Below are positions 1 to 7,430 of a stretch of DNA of 64,000 nt, piece after piece. The stretch is taken from NCBI GenBank assembly GCA_029265405.1, contig JAJUJI010000008.1, forward strand, positions 1-64,000. The letters run 5' to 3'. Made by a program: the position numbers and the translations under genes. The DNA is from Clostridiales bacterium (lineage in GTDB: Bacteria; Bacillota; Clostridia; Oscillospirales; Oscillospiraceae). How positions within the stretch are numbered: the first letter of the stretch is position 1; each line of letters starts with the position of its first letter. The notes beneath the pieces were generated by a model, which had not been told where the DNA came from, searched no databases, and was given only the letters and a program-made list of their open reading frames with translations.

Positions 1-62
1 AAGAGTACATGAAGCAGAAGCAGCACGTCGTCAACACCCTTTTCGAGCAGGGACATAACTAA
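1..62 (+). CDS. C-terminal end of an unknown protein (partial)
   Basis: In frame 3 an open frame enters from the left edge and stops at a TAA at 60-62, giving about 19 residues ending in FEQGHN. It converges on the sigma-like gene with only 2 bp between the stops, which is typical of tightly packed phage genes. Too little is present to name it, and it could be chance. Confidence 0.3.
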   Translation, partial: EYMKQKQHVVNTLFEQGHN

Positions 63-64
63 TT

Positions 65-862
65 TTAGGACATTCCCTCACCGCTGTTTTCCTGCATTTT
101 TAAACCGGCGAAAAACAACATTTTTATATCGGCGTTGACAATCATTTCAAGCCCGCTCTGATTCGTTGTGACTGGTATGATCTTTTTCCTTTTTGCAGCT
201 GCGGCCTCCATCGCTATTGCATAATCCAGTGGTGAGCAGAATTCTGTTAACTCTTCCTCGCTGTATGCCTCCCAGATATCCCATACCGGCTGCCGACAGG
301 ATAATTCGTAATATGCCTTTTTCATTATGCTGGATACCGTAGTCTTGCTCCTTCCGAGCTCCAATGCTATTTGTTCTATGGTCGCCTCTCCAAAGTAATA
401 ACGGTAAATTATGTATTTCTGCAGAGCGGGCAGGCTGTTAACCGCTTCCCTGAGGACCTTTTGCATTTCGTTCAGCTCGATGTATTCATATATGTTGGCT
501 TTGGGGTCTTCTATCATGTCCTCTATGGTTAGGTCCTCGTCATTGTAGATCGGAGTTGATAGAGAAACTGTTTCAAGCTGTTTCCTACTAAAACCGAGTT
601 GCTTCCGGCATACATTCTGGACGTAGTATTGCAGGATAGTAGTAAATCTACAGTCACGAGATGGATCAAACGCCCTTGCCGCCTCCCACACTGCGAAGTA
701 TCCGCACTGGATTAAGTCTTCCGGATCGGTAATCTTTCCCGCGCAAAGTGGGAAGTATTTCCTTGTCAGGTTCATCACCAGCGGTGCCACTGCTATGTAA
801 AGGGCATGCATGCTCGCTTCGTCTCCTCCCGCGGCTAATAAAGCCAGTTCCTCATTTGACAT
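65..862 (-). CDS. Sigma-70-family-like factor of the integrated element
   Basis: 265 residues. A region-2-like part (DLIQCGYFAVWEAA, about residues 50-95) and a region-4 helix-turn-helix (about 145-190, with IEQIALELGRSKTTVSSI) mark it as a sigma-70-type transcription factor, probably steering RNA polymerase to element promoters. The start is taken at the ATG at 862, which has GAGGAGG seven bases upstream; an in-frame GTG at 877 lies before that site and is less likely. After region 4 about 75 residues follow without a recognised domain. It is the last gene of a leftward set with the replication protein. It could instead be an ArpU- or late-gene-type phage activator built on a sigma scaffold. 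Confidence 0.7.
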   Translation of the reverse strand: MSNEELALLAAGGDEASMHALYIAVAPLVMNLTRKYFPLCAGKITDPEDLIQCGYFAVWEAARAFDPSRDCRFTTILQYYVQNVCRKQLGFSRKQLETVSLSTPIYNDEDLTIEDMIEDPKANIYEYIELNEMQKVLREAVNSLPALQKYIIYRYYFGEATIEQIALELGRSKTTVSSIMKKAYYELSCRQPVWDIWEAYSEEELTEFCSPLDYAIAMEAAAAKRKKIIPVTTNQSGLEMIVNADIKMLFFAGLKMQENSGEGMS

Positions 863-1058
863 TGCGCCCCTCCTCACTTTGTGATAAACTTGTTTTGAAT
901 TTTATATCTCTGTTTATCACAGAGCGGGAGCTTTTCTTTGGGTGGGGAAAGGCTCTCGCTTTCGCTTGCATATACCACGCTGCCCTCCAGTTCGCCGGGG
1001 CCAGCTTATGCTTCTCCCGCTTTACTCTGCCATATGAAAACCAGAAAGAGCAGGACAC
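852..1058 (-). CDS. Possible small basic protein, function unknown
   Basis: A 68-residue frame fills the space between the replication protein and the sigma-like gene. It starts with GTG 2 bp after the former stop and overlaps the latter start by 11 bp. It is rich in Lys, Arg and Trp and matches nothing I recognise. The start has no good ribosome site, so translation would rely on coupling. The tight fit in the operon is the only argument for it. Confidence 0.25.
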   Translation of the reverse strand: MSCSFWFSYGRVKREKHKLAPANWRAAWYMQAKARAFPHPKKSSRSVINRDIKFKTSLSQSEEGRNVK

Positions 1059-1060
1059 GT

Positions 1061-2110
1061 CTATTCATGCTCGTCGTCTGGACATGCAAACTTGAAGCCG
1101 GGCGCTACACTATCGTGTTTTCGTATATAGTCTTCTGCGTTTGCCGGTTTGAATCCTGAGAGGGCAAAACCTCCGGCCTTATTTGGCCCAGTATGTTGCT
1201 TATTGATGACAGAGTCATTATCATCTTCATCACATGCGAGCTTAAATCCGAACGCCGCTGCGCTTGTTCTCCACGGCTTAGTGCCTGCGGGTTCTTTACC
1301 ACCTGCTCCAACAATGCTCCGATACTCTCCATTCGTATTCGCCTCCTTGTATTCGTCGTCCCAGCGGCCTTGGTTCAGCCATGTTGATGGGTTCGGTATG
1401 TACCTTCCGTTGTCCCGTTGCCACTGTTCCGTTGTTCTCGCTCTGCCGATCGCGGTCATGATCTTGTCGAATAGCTCCGAGTCGACCTTCGCGTTCTTGA
1501 ATGCTTTCAGTGCATCCTTCTTGCCGACCTTCTTCGGATAAACCGCCCAGAATTCGTCAAACCGTTTTTGTTGGATATCAGTAACCGGCCCAGCGTCTTC
1601 CACCTTGGGGGATAGTGGTTTACTATCTGTAATTCCTATGGTTTCTATATTTACTTTCTCTCTTTGTGGCATTTCTGGTGCGGAAACTTCTGACGTGTTG
1701 GTATTTCCGGTGCTAAAACCATTGTTTTCGCTGCGGAAACTCGGTTTCTGAGGAATGTCTGCCGATCTCTTTTTATAAACATCATTCAAACGATCGGCAA
1801 ATTTCTGAACCCATATGATTTTTTTATCCCATAGTTCCGGGTCTATCGCCTCTATTTTCGCAAGGGTATTCAAAATCTCTGTCGCAGTGTCGCTACTAAC
1901 TCTCATCTTGGCAATTAAGAAAAGCCAATCAGGTGTTTTATTGCAATCGAAAAATAAGCCTTCTTGGGTTCCGAGTGTTTCAAGCAGTTTAAACCAAAAT
2001 GCGTATCCATCGTTTCCGAACAGGGATTCCAATGTAAAAATTGTCTTCCTACTACTTGCATCTGTATCGTGAGGGAAGTAATCTACACCAGCCTTAATAG
2101 GCCTCGCCAT
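1061..2110 (-). CDS. Phage-type replication initiation protein (Lin1244/Lin1753-like N-terminus)
   Basis: 349 residues. The N-terminal 110 residues (MARPIKAGVDYFPHD, then GNDGYAFWFKLLE) resemble the Lin1244/Lin1753 domain of phage and plasmid replisome organisers, a winged-helix fold that binds the element's origin. A variable linker follows, then a C-terminal segment with FWAVYPKKVGKKDA and IPNPSTWLNQGRWDDE, a pattern common in phage replication proteins that recruit the host helicase. The ATG at 2110 has AAGGGGGAG in front. It lies 16 bp downstream of the small XRE gene in the same operon. The origin is often inside such a gene, but I could not place iterons. Confidence 0.75.
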   Translation of the reverse strand: MARPIKAGVDYFPHDTDASSRKTIFTLESLFGNDGYAFWFKLLETLGTQEGLFFDCNKTPDWLFLIAKMRVSSDTATEILNTLAKIEAIDPELWDKKIIWVQKFADRLNDVYKKRSADIPQKPSFRSENNGFSTGNTNTSEVSAPEMPQREKVNIETIGITDSKPLSPKVEDAGPVTDIQQKRFDEFWAVYPKKVGKKDALKAFKNAKVDSELFDKIMTAIGRARTTEQWQRDNGRYIPNPSTWLNQGRWDDEYKEANTNGEYRSIVGAGGKEPAGTKPWRTSAAAFGFKLACDEDDNDSVINKQHTGPNKAGGFALSGFKPANAEDYIRKHDSVAPGFKFACPDDEHE

Positions 2111-2126
2111 GGTTGTCTCCCCCTTC

Positions 2127-2345
2127 TCATGCGTTCAATCGCTGCTCGATTTTAAAAATCTCATCAAAAGGAACGCCCAAGATAGAACAAATCTTTTTGG
2201 CTGTGACACCAGTTGTGCTCTTGGTACCGTTTTCAATTTGTGAAATTGTGTTGGGTGTAATGCCTACTTTCTGTGCGAGATCTCTTTGATAAAGACCGGC
2301 TCTAATTCGGGCTATTTTAAATTCGTTGGGGATTGATCTAACCAT
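2127..2345 (-). CDS. Small XRE-family regulator (Cro-like)
   Basis: 72 residues, nearly all one helix-turn-helix of the Cro/C1 type (YQRDLAQKVGITPNTISQIE). The start is placed at the ATG at 2345, eight bases after AAAGGAG; the ATG at 2351 is only 2 bases from it. It is the first gene of the leftward replication operon and is divergent from a larger XRE repressor. That is the layout of a lysogeny switch, in which this protein would be the Cro partner or an activator of the early genes. Confidence 0.75.
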   Translation of the reverse strand: MVRSIPNEFKIARIRAGLYQRDLAQKVGITPNTISQIENGTKSTTGVTAKKICSILGVPFDEIFKIEQRLNA

Positions 2346-2393
2346 CTTCATCGCTCCTTTAATGGTGGAATTAAAATTCTCTTATTCCCTTAT

Positions 2394-2422
2394 ATCTTAA
2401 TACTGTAATTAAAGTTTGTCAA
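2394..2422 (-). promoter_or_regulatory. Sigma-A promoter of the leftward element operon
   Basis: On the minus strand TTGACA (2422-2417) and TAAGAT (2399-2394) are 17 bp apart and lead to the small XRE gene. The opposing promoter begins 8 bp away, so repressor bound between them could control both. Confidence 0.65.
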
Positions 2423-2429
2423 TGACCTA

Positions 2430-2458
2430 TTTACACTATTCCTGTATTGTGCTACAAT
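2430..2458 (+). promoter_or_regulatory. Sigma-A promoter of the repressor gene
   Basis: TTTACA (2430-2435) and TACAAT (2453-2458) with a 17-bp spacer lie 31 bp upstream of the repressor ATG. The promoter is back-to-back with the leftward one, with operators expected in the AT-rich stretch 2360-2430. Confidence 0.7.
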
Positions 2459-2489
2459 TATCCCAATTTGAGTATGGAGGTGTCATCCC

Positions 2490-3047
2490 ATGAGTGAATT
2501 TCCTGAAATCTTAAGAAGGCTGCGTATCAGTGAGAATCTTAAGCAGGCTGATATTGCTAAAGAAATCGGGATGTCTGTTCAAAGCTATTCCGCTTATGAA
2601 AACAATAGAGAGCCGAACTATGACCTACTGGTCAAGCTCGCCGATCTTTTTAATGTCTCCACGGACTATCTTCTCGGAAGAACTAAATTTAGGAATACTG
2701 CCGAGGAAATTTCATTAAAATGCGATTCTGGCTCCCATGAGGACGGCTCTCCGGATGTGCTGTCTATCAGTCTTTACCGTGAAATTAAGGTTTGCGCCGA
2801 AAACGCCCGCTTCTTCTACAAAGAAAAAATGCACACTGATGATGGTACCAGAGAGCTTCTATTTTGTTTCGATGATAAGATTCGTCAGGATATTGCAGTC
2901 TTTAATCAGGTTTTTGACATTTTGATGAATTATAGAGACTCATCAGATCGAGATGCGGCTATTAAGGCTTTCGTCATTGGCTCCGATACCTCTGAATTGA
3001 TTGTCAGGGTAATCGATGAAATATCGCGGATTGATCGTGAAATCTGA
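2490..3047 (+). CDS. XRE-family repressor (C1-like)
   Basis: 185 residues. An N-terminal helix-turn-helix (about residues 8-62, [21 protein letters not shown], ending in STDYLLGRT) is followed by a helical C-terminal part of about 120 residues with no recognised peptidase dyad, so RecA-stimulated self-cleavage is not evident. The ATG at 2490 follows TGGAGGTG by seven bases. It is divergent from the replication operon and 67 bp upstream of the integrase, so it probably keeps the element silent. It could alternatively be an ImmR-like ICE repressor; an ImmA protease gene is not seen nearby. Confidence 0.75.
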   Translation: MSEFPEILRRLRISENLKQADIAKEIGMSVQSYSAYENNREPNYDLLVKLADLFNVSTDYLLGRTKFRNTAEEISLKCDSGSHEDGSPDVLSISLYREIKVCAENARFFYKEKMHTDDGTRELLFCFDDKIRQDIAVFNQVFDILMNYRDSSDRDAAIKAFVIGSDTSELIVRVIDEISRIDREI

Positions 3048-3114
3048 TGTCTGTATAAAGAAAATAAGCCCCTGTCCGGTACCCGGATGGAGCTCATCGA
3101 AGGGAGGTGCGGCA

Positions 3115-4221
3115 TTGCCTGTTTATAAGGATGAGGAGAGAAAATCATGGTATGTCTGGTTCCGCTATAAGGACTGGTCCGGGACTGTCCGGCAGCATAA
3201 AAAGCGCGGCTTCGCTAAGAAATCCGAAGCTGTCCAATATGAGCGGGACTTCCTGAAAAAACAAAGCGGCAGCTGCGATATGTCCTTTGGCTCCATGGTT
3301 GAGCTCTATATGGAGGACTGCAAGACGCGGCTCCGCTCTACGACTTATGAAAGCAAAAAGTATCTCATTGATTCGAAGATCCTTCCGGCTTTGAAAGACC
3401 TTCCTGTTAATGCGATAACTCCGGCAGTGGTCCGAAAGTGGCAGAATGACCTTCTTAATGATGAAGCCGAATACTCGCCCACCTACATAAAAACGATAAA
3501 CAATCAGCTGTCGGCCATCTTCAATTTTGCAAAGCGCTATTATGGTCTTGGAGTAAACCCTGCAGCTGTCGCTGGTTCTGTCGGCAAGAAGAACGCCGAG
3601 GCTATGCAGTTCTGGACTCAGGATGAGTTTCAATGCTTCGCTGCCGCTATATCGGACAAGCCTGCCTCATATGCTATTTTCAACACTTTATTCTGGACCG
3701 GTATGCGCTCCGGGGAGCTCCTTGCTCTTACCTTGGAAGATGTGAATTTCGAAGCCAAAACGATAAGCATTACAAAAAGCTATGCACGTCTTGATGGCAA
3801 GGACGTTATTTCTCCGCCCAAAACGCCGAAAAGCCGTCGGGTGATAACTGTGCCTGATTTCCTTCTTGATATCCTGCGAGATTACGTTGGCCGCTTATAC
3901 GACTATGCTCCTTCGGAGCGGCTATTCGCCTATACGAAATACTATCTTCAAAGCGAAATGGCCCGGGGCTGCAAGAAGTCCGGAGTAAAAAAAATACGCG
4001 TGCATGACCTCCGCCATTCGCACGCGTCGTTATTAATTGAGCTTGGGTTTTCTCCGCTGCTGATATCCGAGCGCCTTGGCCATGAAAACGTGGAGACGAC
4101 ACTAAGCATATATGCTCATCTTTATCCCAATAAGCACGGGGAGGTATCGGACAAGTTGAATGTCCTTTTTACTCCGGAAAATGGACAAAAAAGCACCGAA
4201 AAACCCGATAATTTTGAGTAA
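3115..4221 (+). CDS. int: Tyrosine recombinase (integrase) of the element
   Basis: 368 residues from a TTG at 3115 preceded by GGGAGGTG; the open frame extends further upstream but overlaps the repressor gene. The order is an N-terminal arm-binding domain (YVWFRYKDWSG), a core-binding SAM-like domain (about 60-160) and a catalytic domain. The catalytic residues are all visible: Arg198 (GMRSGE), His297 and Arg300 (HDLRHSH), His323 (LGHEN) and the nucleophile Tyr333 (SIYAHL), with a Lys in PKSRR as the likely beta-hairpin lysine. It performs site-specific integration and excision of the element. Its end lies 80 bp from the guaA stop, the expected attachment site. Confidence 0.92.
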   Translation: MPVYKDEERKSWYVWFRYKDWSGTVRQHKKRGFAKKSEAVQYERDFLKKQSGSCDMSFGSMVELYMEDCKTRLRSTTYESKKYLIDSKILPALKDLPVNAITPAVVRKWQNDLLNDEAEYSPTYIKTINNQLSAIFNFAKRYYGLGVNPAAVAGSVGKKNAEAMQFWTQDEFQCFAAAISDKPASYAIFNTLFWTGMRSGELLALTLEDVNFEAKTISITKSYARLDGKDVISPPKTPKSRRVITVPDFLLDILRDYVGRLYDYAPSERLFAYTKYYLQSEMARGCKKSGVKKIRVHDLRHSHASLLIELGFSPLLISERLGHENVETTLSIYAHLYPNKHGEVSDKLNVLFTPENGQKSTEKPDNFE

Positions 4222-4251
4222 TGCTTCCATATTGCTTCCACAGCTATGAAA

Positions 4252-4293
4252 AATGCCCCGATAAATCCTTGAATTACTGGGTTTCGGGGCATT
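4252..4293 (-). terminator. Rho-independent terminator of guaA
   Basis: On the minus strand a perfect 10-bp stem (AATGCCCCGA with TCGGGGCATT) and a 22-base loop are followed by TTTTTC. It begins 8 bp after the guaA stop, inside the presumed attachment region, so it may have come in with the element. Confidence 0.75.
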
Positions 4294-4300
4294 GTGGCGT

Positions 4301-5821
4301 CTATTCCCACTCAATTGTGGCGGGAGGCTTAGGGGTAATGTCGTATACCACGCGGTTGACGCCCTTTACCTCGTTGGCAATCCGGGAAGAAATTTTCAGC
4401 AGCAGCGGGTATGGGAGTCTGGCCACCTCGCAGGTCATGAAATCGCTGGTCTGAACCGCCCGCAGCGCTACGGCGTATTCGTAGGTGCGTCCGTCGCCCA
4501 TCACGCCGACGCTCTTCGTGTTGGTTAGCACGGTGAAATACTGGTCGGCTTTGCTCCTTGAACGGCTTATTTCCTCACGCGCTATAGCGTCGGCTTCCCG
4601 CAGAATGTCGAGCTTTTCTTCCGTTATCTCGCCGATTACGCGGATGGAAAGGCCGGGGCCGGGAAAGGGCTGGCGGTACACTATGGAGCGCGGCAGGCCG
4701 AGCGAGAGGCCCAGCTTGCGCACCTCGTCCTTGAAGAGGCCTCTCAGCGGCTCAACGACGCCCTTGAAGCCCAGCTTCTCAGGAAGGCCGCCCACATTGT
4801 GGTGGCTCTTGATGACGGCCGAGTGGGTGCCGGACTCCACCACGTCGGGATAAATCGTGCCCTGGGCGAGAAAATCAGCGCTGCATTTTTTTGCCTCGTC
4901 CTCAAAGACCCTGGCAAACTCGTCGCCTATTATCTTGCGCTTTTCCTCGGGATCCGTCACGCCCGCAAGCCTTTTCAGAAACCTATCCCTTGCGTCGACG
5001 CAGACCAGCCTCAGCTTCCGCTTTCCGAAAACCTCTTTTATTTCCTCGCTTTCATTCTTACGCATGAAGCCGTGGTCAACATATATGCAGGTGAGCTGGC
5101 CGGGTATGGCCTTTGATAGCAGCGCCGCGCATACCGACGAATCAACGCCTCCCGAAAGACCGAGAAGGACCTGCTTGTCTCCTACTCGCTCGCGCACGGC
5201 GCTTATCTGCTTTTGCAGATAGTCGGCCATGGAGTAGTCGCCCCTGGCCCCGCAAACGGAATAGAGGAAATTGCGTATGATTTCCGTGCCGTTTTTAGTG
5301 TTCTCCACCTCGGGATGAAATTGCACGCCGTATATTTTCAGAGCCCTGTTTTCGCAGGCGGCGACGGGGCAGCGCTCGGTGCGCGCGGTGGCCGTAAAGC
5401 CCTCGGGCAGGCTCTCAACCGTGTCGCCGTGGCTCATCAGCACCTTTTGTTCCCCGGGGCAGCTGAAAAACAGGTCGGAAGCTCCATCCAGGATAGCGCG
5501 CAGCGTTCCGTATTCGTTTTTGCCCATAGGGGCTACCCGGCCGCCGAGAGTATGGCAGATGTACTGCATGCCGTAGCATATGCCCAGCAGCGGCACGCCA
5601 AGCTTGAAGACCTCCGGCGCGCAGGACGGGGCGTTTTCGGCGTACACGCTGTCGGGCCCGCCTGTGAAGATAATGCCTATGGGAGCTATCCTGGCAAGCT
5701 CATCGGCGCTGATGGTGTTGGGCCTTATTTCCGAGTAGACGCCGCACTCGCGGACGCGCCTCGCTATAAGCTCCTTATACTGCCCGCCAAAATCTATTAT
5801 TACAACAGTTTCGTTCTTCAT
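4301..5821 (-). CDS. guaA: GMP synthase, glutamine-hydrolysing
   Basis: 506 residues, full length. It converts XMP to GMP with ATP and glutamine, the last step of guanine nucleotide synthesis, in the cytosol. The class I amidotransferase domain comes first, with Cys82 (GICYGMQ) and His169/Glu171 (QFHPEVE) as triad. The ATP pyrophosphatase domain has the P-loop SGGVDS at 223-228, and the C-terminal dimer domain ends in TIEWE. GAGGATG lies about eight bases before the ATG. It lies 27 bp downstream of hisF in the same direction. Its 3' end serves as integration site for the neighbouring element but the reading frame is intact. Confidence 0.98.
   Translation of the reverse strand: MKNETVVIIDFGGQYKELIARRVRECGVYSEIRPNTISADELARIAPIGIIFTGGPDSVYAENAPSCAPEVFKLGVPLLGICYGMQYICHTLGGRVAPMGKNEYGTLRAILDGASDLFFSCPGEQKVLMSHGDTVESLPEGFTATARTERCPVAACENRALKIYGVQFHPEVENTKNGTEIIRNFLYSVCGARGDYSMADYLQKQISAVRERVGDKQVLLGLSGGVDSSVCAALLSKAIPGQLTCIYVDHGFMRKNESEEIKEVFGKRKLRLVCVDARDRFLKRLAGVTDPEEKRKIIGDEFARVFEDEAKKCSADFLAQGTIYPDVVESGTHSAVIKSHHNVGGLPEKLGFKGVVEPLRGLFKDEVRKLGLSLGLPRSIVYRQPFPGPGLSIRVIGEITEEKLDILREADAIAREEISRSRSKADQYFTVLTNTKSVGVMGDGRTYEYAVALRAVQTSDFMTCEVARLPYPLLLKISSRIANEVKGVNRVVYDITPKPPATIEWE
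4302..4312. other. att: Candidate attachment core in the last guaA codons
   Basis: The last guaA codons read GAGTGGGAATA on the minus strand. From memory, this same 11-base run is the core direct repeat of several elements integrated at guaA 3' ends. Only one copy is in the window. A second copy should mark the far end of the element to the left. Confidence 0.6.
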
Positions 5822-5848
5822 TTATTTCATCCTCAAACAGGCTTATTT

Positions 5849-6607
5849 TTATAGGCGCACTTCCACGCCGTTTGCGCGAAGCTCTGACTTCAGAGCCCCT
5901 ATGGAAATCTCGCCAAAGTGGAAAACCGAGGCGGCCAGGGCCGCGTCGACCTTGGGAAGCCCGGTCAGCAGATCTACAAAGTGCCGGACGCTGCCCGCGC
6001 CTCCGGAGGCTATTACCGGAACTGTGGAAAATTCGCAGACCTTTTCCAAAAGCGGAAGGTCAAAGCCGTTTTTAACCCCGTCGGCGTCTATGCTGTTTAT
6101 AACCAGCTCCCCGGCGCCTAGGTCTATGCCTCTTTTCAGGTAGTCGAGAGCGTCGAGCCCGGTGTTGACATGACCTGCGGCGGTAAATATATAATATCTG
6201 CCACCCTCCAGCTTAACGTCCACGGAAAGCACTACGCACTGGCTGCCGAATATCCTGGCGGCCTCGGCTATCAGGCCGGGATTTTTTATAGCCCCGGTAT
6301 TGACGCTGACCTTGTCGGCTCCGCATTTTAAAACCCGTTCAAAATCGTCCGGCGAGTTGATTCCGCCTCCGACGGTCAGAGGAATAAAAACCCGCGAGGC
6401 GGTCTCGCTGAGTATGTCGGTGAAGATTTTCCGCCCCGCGACTGAGGCCGCCACATCGTAGAACACCAGCTCGTCGGCCCCGCTGTCGTTGTAATGGCAG
6501 GCAAGCTCAACGGGAGAAGCGATGTCCCTAAGCTTTTTGAAGTTGACGCCCTTGACCACCATGCCGTCTTTTACGTCCAGGCAAGGTATGATCCTTTTAG
6601 TTATCAT
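5849..6607 (-). CDS. hisF: Imidazole glycerol phosphate synthase, cyclase subunit
   Basis: 252 residues, a (beta/alpha)8 barrel. With HisH it makes imidazole glycerol phosphate and AICAR in histidine synthesis, using ammonia passed from HisH through the barrel. The two catalytic aspartates are present, Asp11 (IPCLDVKDG) and Asp130 (LSVDVK), as are the phosphate-binding glycines (TVGGGI, ASGGAGS). It follows hisH by 44 bp. No other his gene is in the window. The active-site residues argue for true HisF rather than one of the paralogues used in sugar biosynthesis. Confidence 0.96.
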   Translation of the reverse strand: MITKRIIPCLDVKDGMVVKGVNFKKLRDIASPVELACHYNDSGADELVFYDVAASVAGRKIFTDILSETASRVFIPLTVGGGINSPDDFERVLKCGADKVSVNTGAIKNPGLIAEAARIFGSQCVVLSVDVKLEGGRYYIFTAAGHVNTGLDALDYLKRGIDLGAGELVINSIDADGVKNGFDLPLLEKVCEFSTVPVIASGGAGSVRHFVDLLTGLPKVDAALAASVFHFGEISIGALKSELRANGVEVRL

Positions 6608-6651
6608 ATGTGCTTAAGCGTTCCTTTCAGCCGCGCAAAAATAGTCCGTTT

Positions 6652-7275
6652 CTAAAGCTCGCAGAAGGCCCGAAGTATGCCGAGCCCCACCGTTCCGCTC
6701 TTTTCGGGATGGAACTGGACTCCGTAAACGTTGCCGCCGGCTATGGCCGCGGTAAGCTCTGCGCCGTATTCGGTCGTTGCGATGACCGCCTCGCCGCAGC
6801 TTGCGGCGGCAAAGGAGTGGACAAAGTAGACGTAGGAGCCCTCTGGCGTGTATTTGAAAAGCGCGCTTTTCTCGCGCCCGGCCGGAAAGGAAAGCCTGTT
6901 CCAGCCCATGTGGGGTATTTTCAAGCCCCTTCCCGGCGGTATGAGGCCGCCTATATCGACTATTTCGCCGGGAATGAGATCGAGCCCCTTATGCGTCCCA
7001 AACTCGTAGCTGACCCGGCAGAGCAGCTGCATTCCAAGGCAGATTCCCAGCAGAGGCTTGCCCCGCGCCGCCTCTGCGCAGACCACGCCGTCCAGCCCGC
7101 TTTCCTTTAGCTTTCCGGCGGCCGCCTCGAAAGCGCCGACTCCCGGCAGGATTATCTTGTCGCATTTGCGTATGAGCTCCGCGTCTCCGGTGACGACAGC
7201 CTCCGCTCCGATGAAGGAAAGGGAGCGGCTAAGCGAGAACAGGTTGCCGCATTTGTAGTCAACGATAGCTATCAT
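6652..7275 (-). CDS. hisH: Imidazole glycerol phosphate synthase, glutaminase subunit
   Basis: 207 residues from the ATG at 7275 (MIAIVDYKCGN, the usual HisH start; the frame is open further upstream but without support). Class I glutamine amidotransferase with Cys79 (GICLGMQ) and the His/Glu pair in GVQFHPEKSG. It supplies ammonia to HisF. A GAGGT site lies upstream. It is the first gene of the leftward hisH-hisF-guaA run, whose members are functionally tied by glutamine use and by the AICAR made at the HisF step, which feeds purine synthesis. Confidence 0.95.
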   Translation of the reverse strand: MIAIVDYKCGNLFSLSRSLSFIGAEAVVTGDAELIRKCDKIILPGVGAFEAAAGKLKESGLDGVVCAEAARGKPLLGICLGMQLLCRVSYEFGTHKGLDLIPGEIVDIGGLIPPGRGLKIPHMGWNRLSFPAGREKSALFKYTPEGSYVYFVHSFAAASCGEAVIATTEYGAELTAAIAGGNVYGVQFHPEKSGTVGLGILRAFCEL

Positions 7276-7373
7276 AGGTGTAACCTCGCTGCAAAGCCTA
7301 AATATGCTTATTTTAAAAGCCAAAGAGACGCTTGTCAACATTTTGCCTTTTAGTTGAGGCCTTAAAAGCGGTA

Positions 7374-7402
7374 TTGTTTTGTGGGCATACAGGCGTTATA
7401 AT
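7374..7402 (+). promoter_or_regulatory. Sigma-A promoter of the glycosyltransferase gene
   Basis: TTGTTT (7374-7379) and a perfect TATAAT (7397-7402) with 17 bp between them, 28 bp before the TTG start. Confidence 0.65.
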
Positions 7403-7430
7403 AAAGACAATACGGGAGGGAGAGAATAAG

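Larger units (their letters stand above)
1..4312. mobile_element. One end of an integrated element at guaA
   Basis: A block of phage-type genes lies against the 3' end of guaA: a replication protein, a sigma-like factor, a divergent pair of XRE regulators and a tyrosine integrase as the last gene before the housekeeping locus. An integrase next to a conserved gene's 3' end is the usual layout of a site-specific integrative element. The other end lies to the left, outside the window, so size and class (prophage, ICE or satellite) cannot be told. No capsid, terminase or conjugation gene is visible here. Confidence 0.8.
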
